From assembly GCA_038212095.1 (NCBI GenBank), contig JBBQUW010000007.1, positions 71,058-135,057 of the forward strand: a stretch of 64,000 bases of DNA, read 5' to 3'. The notes under the pieces were generated by a model. The model was given only the letters and a program-made list of their open reading frames with translations, searched no databases and was not told the DNA's origin. The stretch is from JAICYJ01 sp038212095. GTDB lineage: Bacteria > Actinomycetota > Thermoleophilia > Gaiellales > JAICJC01. Shown here piece by piece: positions 44,978 to 53,044 of the stretch. The translations under genes were made by a program, and so were the position numbers. The number at the start of each line of letters is the position of its first letter. Within the stretch, counting starts at the first letter, position 1.

Positions 44978-45157
44978 TCAGGGGTGCGGCGGAGCCGCGT
45001 CCACCCTCATCGGTAACACCGATGCGGCGCTGGTGGGGTCGCTGGCCGGGAAGCTCTCGTCCAGCTCCTGGTCGAGCAACTGCTCCTGGCGGCCGCGCTC
45101 CCGCTCGTGCTGTGCACCGCGAGCCGCGGCCGTCGTAGCCGGCGGATGTTCGGGCAT
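44978..45157 (-). CDS. Small protein with ESFPASDP motif
   Basis: 59 residues from ATG 45157. A charged Arg/Gln/Glu-rich helix (HERERGRQEQLL) is followed by DQELDESFPASDPTSA, a motif found in many short bacterial proteins of unknown function, then a Pro/His tail. TACCAT (minus strand 45170-45165) lies seven bases before the ATG and no ribosome site is seen, matching the leaderless pattern elsewhere. It lies between two glycosyltransferase genes but has its own apparent promoter, so it is probably not part of glycan synthesis. Confidence 0.62.
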   Translation of the reverse strand: MPEHPPATTAAARGAQHERERGRQEQLLDQELDESFPASDPTSAASVLPMRVDAAPPHP

Positions 45158-45203
45158 GTGGGGGATGGTACAGCGCGTCCAAGTCGGGCTCCATTGCCGG
45201 CGG

Positions 45204-46511
45204 TCAGCGACCGTTCGGCAGCGTCTCCCACCGCGCCGGGTCGGCGTCGCGAGCGAACGGGTCGGGTGGCAGTCCGGCCAGCACCGGAACGCCTGCCGCC
45301 TCGGCACGCGCCGCCTCCTGCGAGCCGAACGGTGCCAGCGCGAGGGCGCCCGGCAGGAGCAGCGCCTCGGCCGAGTCGGCGGGCACCAGATCGACGCCGA
45401 TATCCGGCCCGTCCGCCAGCACCGCCTCCAGCAGCGGCACCGCATCGCCGACCAGGCCGGGCGGTACGGTGACCGCGAACGTCTCCAGCAGGCGGGCTCG
45501 ATCGAGCGCGCGGGCGCTGGCGACCGCGGCTGCGACCGCGGCCGGCTCGAGCGCGGGAGCGGCCACGGCGTGGAACGGCAGGGTCGGTGCCAGCAAGCCG
45601 GCCTGCGTCGCCAGCCGCGAGACCAGCGACCGCAACGCCGGGTCGTCCGGCATCAGCGTCAACGCCCGCAGGGCGAGATCGTAGCCGGCGTGGCCGTGGG
45701 CAACCCGGCGGTGGCCGTCGCGATCGAGGTGGATGGCAGTGCGTGCCAGGCAGGCGGCCATCATCGGCGCCCGCAGCGGGCCCCATTCGTCCGGGAAGGC
45801 CTCGTCCGATAGCGCGAGCGCCAGGCTGGCCGGGTCGTCGCGGGCGTAGGACGCCGATCTCAGCGAGTCGCTGGTACCGCTCTCCGGGTGCTGGCGCCAG
45901 CGCACCAGCGGCTCGTGCGCCATCGCCACCGGGTGGCGCAAGCTGAGCCGCATCCAGGCCAGCCAGTCGGCGCAGTACGGCACGCGCCCGTCGAACCCCC
46001 CCAGCTCGCGCAGGGCGTCGCTTCGGATCACGGTGGCCGGGCAGGTGACGCAGTTGACGGGGGCGCAGAGCTGGAAGAACTCTCGCGGCGCGAACAGGAC
46101 CTTCGGCTGGGAGATGCGCCCCAGCTCGCCGACCACCGCGCCATCGGGATCTATCAGCAGCACCGGGCTGTGGGCGAACCCGGCGCCGGTGCCGTCGATC
46201 GCGGCCAGCTTGCGAGCCAGGTTATCGCTCTCCATCACGTCGTCGGCCGCGAACGGCACGAACAGCGGCGCCGACGTCTCGAACAGCGCCCGGTTGAGGC
46301 TGCCGTAGTAGCCGAGGTCGACCTCGTTCGCGGTATAGCTCACGCGCCGGTCGTCCAGGTAGCTGCGGGCGATCTCGGCGCTGCGGTCAGTTGACAGGTT
46401 GTCGTAGATCAGCAGCTCGAGGTCACCGTGGCACTGGCCGAGCACGCTCTCGATCGCCTCGGCGATGAACCGCTCACCGTTCCGCACCGAGATCGCCACG
46501 CAGACGCGCAT
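45204..46511 (-). CDS. GT2 glycosyltransferase with C-terminal extension (paralogue A)
   Basis: 435 residues from ATG 46511, two bases after the stop of the SEC-C glycosyltransferase gene. GT-A domain: VCVAISVRNGERFIAEAIESV, YDNLSTDRSAEIARSYL, LFVPFAADDVMESDNLARKL (metal-binding DD). After about residue 270 come a helical region and a second alpha/beta part without an obvious family. Strikingly similar along its length to the gene at 49.2-50.4 kb (shared NGERF-AEAIESVL, DLGYYGSLNR, PFAADDVM, APVNCV-CP-T-IR), so one arose by duplication. Confidence 0.86.
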   Translation of the reverse strand: MRVCVAISVRNGERFIAEAIESVLGQCHGDLELLIYDNLSTDRSAEIARSYLDDRRVSYTANEVDLGYYGSLNRALFETSAPLFVPFAADDVMESDNLARKLAAIDGTGAGFAHSPVLLIDPDGAVVGELGRISQPKVLFAPREFFQLCAPVNCVTCPATVIRSDALRELGGFDGRVPYCADWLAWMRLSLRHPVAMAHEPLVRWRQHPESGTSDSLRSASYARDDPASLALALSDEAFPDEWGPLRAPMMAACLARTAIHLDRDGHRRVAHGHAGYDLALRALTLMPDDPALRSLVSRLATQAGLLAPTLPFHAVAAPALEPAAVAAAVASARALDRARLLETFAVTVPPGLVGDAVPLLEAVLADGPDIGVDLVPADSAEALLLPGALALAPFGSQEAARAEAAGVPVLAGLPPDPFARDADPARWETLPNGR

Positions 46512-46513
46512 CG

Positions 46514-47845
46514 TCACGCTGCCCGCAGGGCGTGGCACTTCTTGTACTTGCGACCGCTGCCGCATGGGCAGGGCGCGTTGCGAGCGTGCCCGTGGGCATC
46601 GATTGAGCCGGCCGCCGCGGCCGGTGGAGCGACCGGCGCGGCGGCCTGCTCGGCCGCGAACTGCGCTGCCGCCAGCGGCAGCATGGCGTCACGCGCCTGG
46701 CACAGGTTGGTCGCCTCGTGGAACTCGCCGCGACCGCGCAGGTGTGCGATCGAGGCCTCCAGCAGCGTCAGCGCGGCACGGGTCACCAGCGGCTCGTCGG
46801 CAACCTCCGGCCGATCGCCCAGCGCCTTCAGCACGAGCTGCTTCATTGCCGTGTGGGCCAGCTCCATGCCGTCCACCGTCAGCGGTCCAGGGGCGCCGCA
46901 GGCACGACCGAACCAGGCCGCGAAGCGCTGGTTGAAGTCGGGAGGCGCGGTCAGGTCGAGGCCGTGCAGGCGCGTCGCCAGCATCATGTCGACCGAGCCC
47001 TCGGCCAGCACGCGCGCCTGGACGGCCGCCTGGTCGTAGCGCACCAGTGCCGTCGGATCCCACAGGAAATCGGTCGCTGAGGCGGCCAGATCGTCCCAGT
47101 GGTTGTGCCAGCCCATCTCGCGTTCCTCGGCCGGGTAGCGGTCGAGCCGCTCGCTGTAGATCTTGCGACGCGCATGCTCCGGTGTGCGGATGGGAAAGTG
47201 CAGTGAGATGAAGTGCACCGGGCAGACGCGGCGGCCGGCGAACTCGGCGGCGTGACCGCCGGTGCGTGCGATCTGCACCTCGCTGCCGGCCGCCGGCTGG
47301 CGCCAGGCCTTCACCCACAGCGTGTTGGCGAACTCGGCCCGCTCGTAGTGCGTCAGCGAGTCGCGTGGATCTCCCCCAGCAACGAAGCTCTCGTCGGTGG
47401 GACGAAACTCGAGCACCTGCGACTGCACGGCGTTGTAGCCCAGCGCGTCGACCAGCGCGATCGCGTCGGCATGTGACATCCCCGGCCACGGTCCGACCCG
47501 GAACTCGTCGGCGTCCGCCCGGATGTACCAGTCCGCCCCCAGCTCGCCCGCCAGCTGTTCGTTGCGGCGCAGGATCTCGCCCCACATGTACTCCTTCTTG
47601 GCCCGTTCGCTGCCGCCCACATCGTCGGGGAACCGCTCCACCCGGATCACGCCGTTGCCCAGCCGCTGCGACGCGATCTCGGCGGTGCCGTCAGTCGAGC
47701 AGTTGTCGATCAGGTACACCTCGACGCCGTCCTCGATGTAGTGGCGGATCACCGACTCGATCACGTCGGCCTCGTTGTAGGCAGGCAGGATGGCGATGAT
47801 GCGCGGCCGCGGGGAGCTCAGCTCGAGTGCCGGCGCGATGCTCAT
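46514..47845 (-). CDS. GT2 glycosyltransferase with C-terminal SEC-C zinc motif
   Basis: 443 residues from ATG 47845 (overlap with rfbH). N-terminal GT-A domain: IIAILPAYNEADVIESVIRHY, LIDNCSTDGTAEIA, ADWYIRADADEF (DxD). The middle (about 250-415) is helical. The last 20 residues are a canonical SEC-C zinc-binding motif, NAPCPCGSGRKYKKCHALR, as in SecA and many fused enzymes, probably for protein contact. Its presence on a glycosyltransferase suggests a protein partner or acceptor. Cotranscribed with rfbH and the downstream GT2. Confidence 0.88.
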   Translation of the reverse strand: MSIAPALELSSPRPRIIAILPAYNEADVIESVIRHYIEDGVEVYLIDNCSTDGTAEIASQRLGNGVIRVERFPDDVGGSERAKKEYMWGEILRRNEQLAGELGADWYIRADADEFRVGPWPGMSHADAIALVDALGYNAVQSQVLEFRPTDESFVAGGDPRDSLTHYERAEFANTLWVKAWRQPAAGSEVQIARTGGHAAEFAGRRVCPVHFISLHFPIRTPEHARRKIYSERLDRYPAEEREMGWHNHWDDLAASATDFLWDPTALVRYDQAAVQARVLAEGSVDMMLATRLHGLDLTAPPDFNQRFAAWFGRACGAPGPLTVDGMELAHTAMKQLVLKALGDRPEVADEPLVTRAALTLLEASIAHLRGRGEFHEATNLCQARDAMLPLAAAQFAAEQAAAPVAPPAAAAGSIDAHGHARNAPCPCGSGRKYKKCHALRAA

Positions 47846-49167
47846 GCGGCACGGCGTCGCCGGCCGGCATGGAACTCCGCCACGCTGGCGGCAACGTGCT
47901 CGCGCTCGTCCGCTCCGATGCCGGGGTAACAGCCGATCCAGAACGAGCCATCGGCGATCAGGTCGGTCACCGCCAGCGGCGCGGCCACGCGGTGCTCGAC
48001 CTCGGCGTAGGCCGGCTGTCGTAGCAGGTTGCCCGCCATCAGCTGCCGCGAGTCGATGCCGCGCTGATGCAGGTGGGTGACGAGGTCATGCTTGGTGTAG
48101 GGCGCTTCCGGCCGCACGGTGACCGCAAATCCGAACCAGGACGTTTCTGCGCGCTCGTCCTGCTCAGGCAGGATCAGGTGCTCGCTCCAGGCGGCGAGTG
48201 CCTCGCGCAGGAAGGCGTGGTTCTCGCGCCGGCGGGCGACGAAATCGTCCAGCCGTGCCAGCTGCACGGTGCCGATCGCGGCCTGCATATCGGTGGCCTT
48301 GAGGTTGTAGCCCAGGTGCGAGTAGACGAACTTGTGGTCGTAGCCGTAGGGCAGGTCGCCGAACTGCTGCGTGAATCGCTTGCCGCAGGTGTCCGCGCAG
48401 CCCGGCTCACACCAGCAGTCGCGGCCCCAGTCGCGGTAGGACTCGACGATCTTCTTCAACTTGGGCCGCTGGGTGAGGACGGCGCCGCCCTCGCCGAGCG
48501 TGATCTGGTGGGCGGGGTAGAACGAGAGCGTGGCCAGGTCGCCGAACGTTCCGACCGGCGCGCCGTTCCAGGTCGACCCCAGCGCGTCGCAGCAATCTTC
48601 GATCAGGAACAGCTCGTGGCGGTGGCAGAACTCCGAGACGGCGTCCAGGTCGAACGGGTTACCGAGCGTGTGGGCGACCATCACGGCACGCGTGCGGTCG
48701 GAGAGGGCGCCCTCGAGCTGGGTAACGTCGATGTTGTACGACGGCAGGGTGACGTCCACGAACACCGGCACCAGCCCGTTCTGGATGATCGGGTTGACGG
48801 TGGTCGGGAAGCCGGCGGCGACCGTGATCACCTCGTCGCCGGGGCGTAGCCGGCGCTCACCCAGCTTGGGCGATGTGAGTGCGGTCAGGGCCAGCAGGTT
48901 GGCGGACGATCCGGAGTTGACCAGCAGCGCGTGGCGCTGGCCGGTGCGGCGGGCGAGGTCGCGTTCGAACACGCGCGCCTCGGGTCCGGCGGTGAGCCAG
49001 AAGTCGAGGCTGGTGCGTACCAGTTCGACCACCTCCTCGCGGCCGAACACCCGGCCGGAGGCGGACACGCGCGGGTTGGCGGGATCAAACGGCCGTGGCG
49101 CATGGGCGTCGGCGGCGTACTCGCCGACGAGCGCGAGGATCTGATCGACAGTGGGCTTCGAGCTCAT
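47842..49167 (-). CDS. rfbH: CDP-4-keto-6-deoxy-D-glucose-3-dehydrase (RfbH/E1-like)
   Basis: 441 residues from ATG 49167; a frame back to 49239 runs through the promoter. DegT/DnrJ/EryC1 fold, but the PLP Lys is replaced by His220 in SFYPAHQIT, the mark of PMP-dependent 3-dehydrases. The [2Fe-2S] motif is exact: C-x57-C-x1-C-x7-C, ending in the DCWCEPGCADTCGKRF region. Also AHTLGNPFDLDAV, DLPYGYDHKFVYSHLGYNLKATDMQAAIG. Removes the 3-OH of CDP-4-keto-6-deoxyglucose towards 3,6-dideoxyhexoses; a reductase partner (E3) is not encoded nearby. Preceded by a sigma-28-like promoter nine bases before the ATG. Confidence 0.93.
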   Translation of the reverse strand: MSSKPTVDQILALVGEYAADAHAPRPFDPANPRVSASGRVFGREEVVELVRTSLDFWLTAGPEARVFERDLARRTGQRHALLVNSGSSANLLALTALTSPKLGERRLRPGDEVITVAAGFPTTVNPIIQNGLVPVFVDVTLPSYNIDVTQLEGALSDRTRAVMVAHTLGNPFDLDAVSEFCHRHELFLIEDCCDALGSTWNGAPVGTFGDLATLSFYPAHQITLGEGGAVLTQRPKLKKIVESYRDWGRDCWCEPGCADTCGKRFTQQFGDLPYGYDHKFVYSHLGYNLKATDMQAAIGTVQLARLDDFVARRRENHAFLREALAAWSEHLILPEQDERAETSWFGFAVTVRPEAPYTKHDLVTHLHQRGIDSRQLMAGNLLRQPAYAEVEHRVAAPLAVTDLIADGSFWIGCYPGIGADEREHVAASVAEFHAGRRRRAA

Positions 49168-49176
49168 CGTCCCGCG

Positions 49177-49205
49177 GTATCGGCACGCGTTTGGGGGAAC
49201 TTGAG
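49177..49205 (-). promoter_or_regulatory. Sigma-28 (FliA/WhiG)-like promoter of rfbH
   Basis: On the minus strand CTCAAGT (49205-49199), a 14-base spacer, and GCCGATAC (49184-49177), nine bases before the rfbH ATG. Compare the sigma-28 consensus TAAAGTTT-N11-GCCGATAA. Same hexamers and spacing as the promoter at 50395-50423. The -35 part begins just after the stop of the preceding glycosyltransferase gene. Confidence 0.62.
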
Positions 49206-49207
49206 CA

Positions 49208-50386
49208 TCACCCGAAAGTGGCACTCGTGTGTGCGCCAAATGGGTCGGGCGGGTTGTGGATGAGCGCAGGAATGCCCACTGCCTCAGCCTCGGCGACCGC
49301 TTCGCTGCCGGCTGCGCAGAGTGCGACGCGACCCGGCAGCAGCTCGCTGGGATCGTCGCAGCACGACGCCAGCAGGCCGGCTGAGCTCAGGCGCGCGGCC
49401 AGCGCGTGTGACGGCTCGCCGGCCATCGCCACCGCCTCAAGCGGCCAGCGCGGAGCGGCGAGCTCTGCCCGCTGGAGGAGCTTCTCGAGCTGCCCGCGGT
49501 ACTCGTCCACGTCCGGCTGCAGCAGCGCCGCCCGCGCCGAGAGCTCGTACGCCGCCATGCCGCCAGCCAGCCGCCGGTGGCCCGCGGCCTCGAGCACGCG
49601 GGCGCAGTTGGCCAGACATGCCGCCACGAACGGCGCCCGCAGCGGTTGCCAGGCGGTGGGAAAGGCGGGGTCGGCCATCGCGTGTTCGAGTGTCGCCGGA
49701 ACGTCTCGGGCGAAGCTGGCCGACCGCGCGCCCTCGCTGGTGCCGTTGTCGGCGTGGCTGCGCCAGCTGGTCAGCGGCTCGCCGAGGTGGGCGACCGTCG
49801 AGCGCAGTGCGATCCGCAGCCACGCCAGCCAGTCGGCCGAGTAGGGAACACGCGGGTCGAATCCACCCAGGCCGGCCAGCACTCCGCGGCGGATCAGCGT
49901 TGACGGACAGGGCACGCAGTTGACGGGAGCGTTCTGGCCAAAGAAGTCAGGCCGGTAGAAGACGCGATCGTCGAGTCCCCACCCCAGCATTCCGATCCGC
50001 TCGCCGGCGGCGTCGATGATGTGGGCCGGGCCGAACACCATCGCCGCCCCCGTCCGCTCCAGCATGGCCAGCTTGCGCTCGAGGTTGAGCGGGTGCATCA
50101 CGTCGTCGGCCGCGAACGGGACGAGCGCATCGCAGCCCGACTCGAACACTCCCCGGTTGAGGCTGCCGTAGTAGCCGAGGTCGTGGTCGTTGATGGTGAA
50201 CCTGACGCGGGGATCATCGAGGTAGCCGCGAGCGATCTCGCTCGAGCGGTCACTCGAGCGGTTGTCGTAGATGCGAAGCTCGAGGTCGCGATGGCTCTGG
50301 TCGAGCACGCTCTCGATCGCCTCGGCCAGGAACCGCTCACCATTCCGTACGCCGATCACGATGCAGACGCTGGTCGCAGGTGTCAT
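49208..50386 (-). CDS. GT2 glycosyltransferase with C-terminal extension (paralogue B)
   Basis: 392 residues from ATG 50386; the frame extends six codons further into the promoter and is not used. GT-A domain VCIVIGVRNGERFLAEAIESV, YDNRSSDRSSEIARGYL, ALVPFAADDVMHPLNLERKL, PFVAACLANCARVLEAAGHRR. Strong collinear similarity with the gene at 45.2-46.5 kb, including the extension, where both end in a region reading GIPALIHNPPDPFG / GVPVLAGLPPDPFA. First gene of the minus arm, driven by a sigma-28-like promoter eight bases before the ATG and apparently leaderless. Confidence 0.87.
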   Translation of the reverse strand: MTPATSVCIVIGVRNGERFLAEAIESVLDQSHRDLELRIYDNRSSDRSSEIARGYLDDPRVRFTINDHDLGYYGSLNRGVFESGCDALVPFAADDVMHPLNLERKLAMLERTGAAMVFGPAHIIDAAGERIGMLGWGLDDRVFYRPDFFGQNAPVNCVPCPSTLIRRGVLAGLGGFDPRVPYSADWLAWLRIALRSTVAHLGEPLTSWRSHADNGTSEGARSASFARDVPATLEHAMADPAFPTAWQPLRAPFVAACLANCARVLEAAGHRRLAGGMAAYELSARAALLQPDVDEYRGQLEKLLQRAELAAPRWPLEAVAMAGEPSHALAARLSSAGLLASCCDDPSELLPGRVALCAAGSEAVAEAEAVGIPALIHNPPDPFGAHTSATFG

Positions 50387-50394
50387 CGCGCCGC

Positions 50395-50423
50395 GTATCG
50401 GCACGACTTTCGAGCGACTTGAG
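50395..50423 (-). promoter_or_regulatory. Sigma-28-like promoter of the minus glycan arm
   Basis: Minus strand CTCAAGT (50423-50417), 14-base spacer, GCCGATAC (50402-50395), eight bases before the ATG of the GT2 gene. It is arranged back to back with the plus-strand sigma-28-like promoter of rfbF; their -35 elements are eight bases apart. Confidence 0.65.
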
Positions 50424-50431
50424 GGTCACTC

Positions 50432-50458
50432 TAAAGTGGTACACGGCTGGTGCCGATG
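50432..50458 (+). promoter_or_regulatory. Sigma-28-like promoter of the rfbF arm
   Basis: TAAAGT (50432-50437), 14-base spacer, GCCGATG (50452-50458), eight bases before the rfbF ATG. TAAAGT matches the sigma-28 -35 exactly and GCCGAT matches the -10 core. No Shine-Dalgarno precedes the ATG. Confidence 0.65.
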
Positions 50459-50466
50459 GACGCGGC

Positions 50467-51348
50467 ATGAGCGTCAAAGTCGTCCTGCTGTGCGGGGGCC
50501 AGGGCACCCGCATGCGCGAAGAGACCGAGTTTCGCCCCAAGCCGATGGTCGAGGTGGGCGGCCGGCCGCTGCTGTGGCACATCATGAAGGGGTACGCGCA
50601 CCACGGCTTCTCCGACTTCATCCTCTGCCTGGGCCATCGCGGTCACATGATCAAGCGCTACTTCCTCGACTACCAGCTGCTCAACTCGGACGTCACCTTC
50701 GACCTGGCCGGCGGCGTGACCGAGTACCGCGGCCCCGGCGGCGATGCGTGGCGCGTGACCTGCGCGGACACCGGCGAGCTGTCGATGACCGGTGCCCGCG
50801 TCAAGCGGATCGAGCCCTACCTTGCCGACTCGCAGCTGGTGCTGGTCACCTACGGTGATGGCCTGGCGGACATCGACATCGCCGATCTGGTGGCCTTCCA
50901 CCGCTCCCACGGCCGGCTGGCGACTGTCACCGGCGTCCACGCACCGGCCCGCTTCGGCCAGCTGGTGGCAGACGGAGGATGGGTGCGCCAGTTCGCCGAG
51001 AAGCCGACCGAGACCGGCTGGATCAACGGCGGCTTCTTCGTGTTCGACCGTCGCGTCTTCGAGCGGCTGTCGCCCGATCCGACCTGCGTGCTCGAGCACG
51101 AGCCACTGGAGCGGCTGGCGGCCGATGGCGAGCTGGCCGTGTACCACCACCAGGGCTACTGGCAGTGCGCCGACACGCTGCGCGACGTCGAGCTGCTGCG
51201 GGGGCTGTGGGACGCCGATCAGGCGCCGTGGCGCACCTGGGACGCCCGGCTCGATAGCTCCGGCCCGAACCACGGCCGCCGCGCCGCCGATCTGGGACTG
51301 AGCCCCGAGGCGGCGATCCGCGCCGCCACGCAGGAGCGGGCGGCGTGA
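50467..51348 (+). CDS. rfbF: Glucose-1-phosphate cytidylyltransferase
   Basis: 293 residues... shown by the ATG at 50467 and TGA at 51346-51348. Nucleotidyltransferase N-terminus VVLLCGGQGTRMREETEFRPKPMVEVGG, then HIMKGYAHHGFSDFILCLGH, DVTFDLAGGV, VTYGDGLADIDI (metal site), and GWINGGFFVFDRRVF, all typical of RfbF/DdhA rather than RmlA. Makes CDP-glucose from CTP and glucose-1-phosphate, the entry to CDP-6-deoxyhexoses. Head of a five-gene plus-strand operon with ATGA-type overlaps, divergent from the rfbH arm. Confidence 0.93.
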   Translation: MSVKVVLLCGGQGTRMREETEFRPKPMVEVGGRPLLWHIMKGYAHHGFSDFILCLGHRGHMIKRYFLDYQLLNSDVTFDLAGGVTEYRGPGGDAWRVTCADTGELSMTGARVKRIEPYLADSQLVLVTYGDGLADIDIADLVAFHRSHGRLATVTGVHAPARFGQLVADGGWVRQFAEKPTETGWINGGFFVFDRRVFERLSPDPTCVLEHEPLERLAADGELAVYHHQGYWQCADTLRDVELLRGLWDADQAPWRTWDARLDSSGPNHGRRAADLGLSPEAAIRAATQERAA

Positions 51349-51794
51349 TCGCGGGTGTCGAGGTCTATCCGCTGCGGCGGATCGTGGACGAGCGCGGCTC
51401 GGTGATGCACATGCTGCGGGCTGACGCCGATCACTTCCAGGGCTTCGGTGAGATCTACTTCTCGACCGTCAACCCGGGTGCGATCAAGGGATGGCACATC
51501 CATCGCGAGATGACGCTCAACTACGCTTGCGTGGCCGGTATGGTGAAGCTGGTGCTCTACGACGATCGCCAGCACTCGGTCACCCGCGGGCAGCTGCAGG
51601 AGCTGTTCGTCGGCGACCTCAACTACGCCATGGTGCGGATTCCACCGATGATCTGGAACGGCGTCAAGGGCATCGGTCAATCGCCGGCGATGATCGCCAA
51701 CTGCGCCAGCCATCCGCACGACCCCGACGAGATCTCGCGGCTCGATCCGTTCTCCGACCGGATCCTGTACGACTGGTCGCTGAGGCACGGATGA
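51345..51794 (+). CDS. dTDP-4-dehydrorhamnose 3,5-epimerase-like cupin
   Basis: 149 residues from GTG 51345 (overlap with rfbF). RmlC-type cupin: VYPLRRIVDERGSVMHML, FGEIYFSTVNPGAIKGWHIH with the barrel His, LVLYDDR, VGDLNYAMVRIPPMIWNGVKG. Compared with true RmlC it is short (about 180 residues is usual) and lacks parts of the catalytic surroundings, so it may be an epimerase or isomerase acting on the CDP-keto-sugar. Context supports a role in the same nucleotide-sugar path. Confidence 0.82.
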   Translation: MIAGVEVYPLRRIVDERGSVMHMLRADADHFQGFGEIYFSTVNPGAIKGWHIHREMTLNYACVAGMVKLVLYDDRQHSVTRGQLQELFVGDLNYAMVRIPPMIWNGVKGIGQSPAMIANCASHPHDPDEISRLDPFSDRILYDWSLRHG

Positions 51795-53044
51795 GCGGTC
51801 CCCGCGGCGAGTGCGACCTCGCCGTCGTCGGTGCCGGCATCCTGGGACTGGCCACCGCCCGAGAGCTGCTGGCCCGCTTCCCCGACCTCGAGCTGCAGGT
51901 GCTGGAGCGTGAAGGAGCGATCGCCACCCACCAGACCGGCCACAACTCCGGGGTGATCCACCAGGGCGTCTACTACCAGCCGGGCTCGCTCAAGGCGGAG
52001 CTGTGCGTGGCCGGCGCGCGCGAGCTGTTTGAGTACTGCGACCAGCGCGGCATCCCGGCGCTTCGTTGCGGCAAGGTGATCGTGGCCAGCACCGCCGGCG
52101 AGTTGCCGCGGCTGGAGGAGCTGGAGCGGCGGGGGCGGGCGAACGGCGTGCCGGGGCTGCGTCGCATCGACCGCGACGAGTTGGCCGAGATCGAGCCGCA
52201 CGCCGTGGGCGTGGCGGCGCTGCACTCCCCCCAGACCGGGATAGTCGACTTCGCTCAGGTGGCCGCGGCCTACGCTGCCGACGTCGAGGCGGCGGGCGGT
52301 ACGATCACGACCGGCTGCGAGGTGACCGGAGTCTGGCCGGGGCCGGGCAGGCTGCGGCTGGTGCACTCGCGCGGGGAGACGCGCGCCCGGCACGCGCTGT
52401 TCTGCGCCGGAGGCTGGTCTGACCGGCTGGCGGTGGCGGCCGGCGGCAGCGCGGATCCACGCATCGTGCCGTTCCGCGGCGCCTACCTGCGCCTGCGTCC
52501 CGAGCGTGCCCACCTGGTACGCGGGCTGATCTATCCGGTGCCCGATCCCGAGCTGCCCTTCCTCGGCGTGCACCTGACCCGGCAGGTCGGTGGCGATGTG
52601 CTGGTCGGCCCCAGCGCGCTGCTGGCCGGCGCCCGCGATGCGTACCGGCTGGGGAGAGTCTCGCCCGGCGACGTCGTCTCGACGCTGACCTGGCCGGGCA
52701 CCTACCGGATGGCGCGGCGGTTCTGGCGCACGGGCATCGATGAGCTGCGCCACGTGCTGCCCGGAGACTCCTTCGTCGCCGCCGCTGCGCGCTACGTGCC
52801 CGAGCTGCGTTCTGGCGACGTGCTGCCCGGCCCCGCCGGCGTGCGCGCGCAGGCTGTCGGCCGCGACGGCCGGCTGGTGGACGACTTCGTCTTCTCCCAC
52901 AGCGAGCGGGCGCTGCACGTGCGCAATGCGCCGTCGCCTGCCGCCACCTCATCGCTTGCCATCGCACGTCACATCGCCGACCAGGCGGAGCGCGACTTCG
53001 ATCTTGCGCGTCCACCTGCCGTCAATCCCAAGGAGCGATCATGA
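51791..53044 (+). CDS. L-2-hydroxyglutarate oxidase-like FAD enzyme (LhgO/DAO family)
   Basis: 417 residues from ATG 51791 (overlap). FAD-binding LAVVGAGILGLATARELLAR, then the LhgO signature HQTGHNSGVIHQGVYYQPGSLKAELC, GIVDFAQVAAAYAADVEAAGG, and PFRGAYLRLRPE. Known LhgO enzymes oxidise L-2-hydroxyglutarate to 2-oxoglutarate and pass electrons to quinone. Its place inside a nucleotide-sugar operon is unexpected: it may have been recruited to oxidise a sugar or its by-product. It ends four bases into the next SDR gene. Confidence 0.85.
   Translation: MSGPRGECDLAVVGAGILGLATARELLARFPDLELQVLEREGAIATHQTGHNSGVIHQGVYYQPGSLKAELCVAGARELFEYCDQRGIPALRCGKVIVASTAGELPRLEELERRGRANGVPGLRRIDRDELAEIEPHAVGVAALHSPQTGIVDFAQVAAAYAADVEAAGGTITTGCEVTGVWPGPGRLRLVHSRGETRARHALFCAGGWSDRLAVAAGGSADPRIVPFRGAYLRLRPERAHLVRGLIYPVPDPELPFLGVHLTRQVGGDVLVGPSALLAGARDAYRLGRVSPGDVVSTLTWPGTYRMARRFWRTGIDELRHVLPGDSFVAAAARYVPELRSGDVLPGPAGVRAQAVGRDGRLVDDFVFSHSERALHVRNAPSPAATSSLAIARHIADQAERDFDLARPPAVNPKERS

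Noticed and set aside
45390..45400. GCCGATAT on the plus strand
   Set aside because: Inside the GT2 coding region, without a -35 or a downstream gene in that direction.
49215..49245. Plus-strand GAAAGTGG near the end of paralogue B as a further divergent sigma-28 promoter
   Set aside because: The -10 position reads CGCCAAAT, a poor match, and no plus-strand gene follows.
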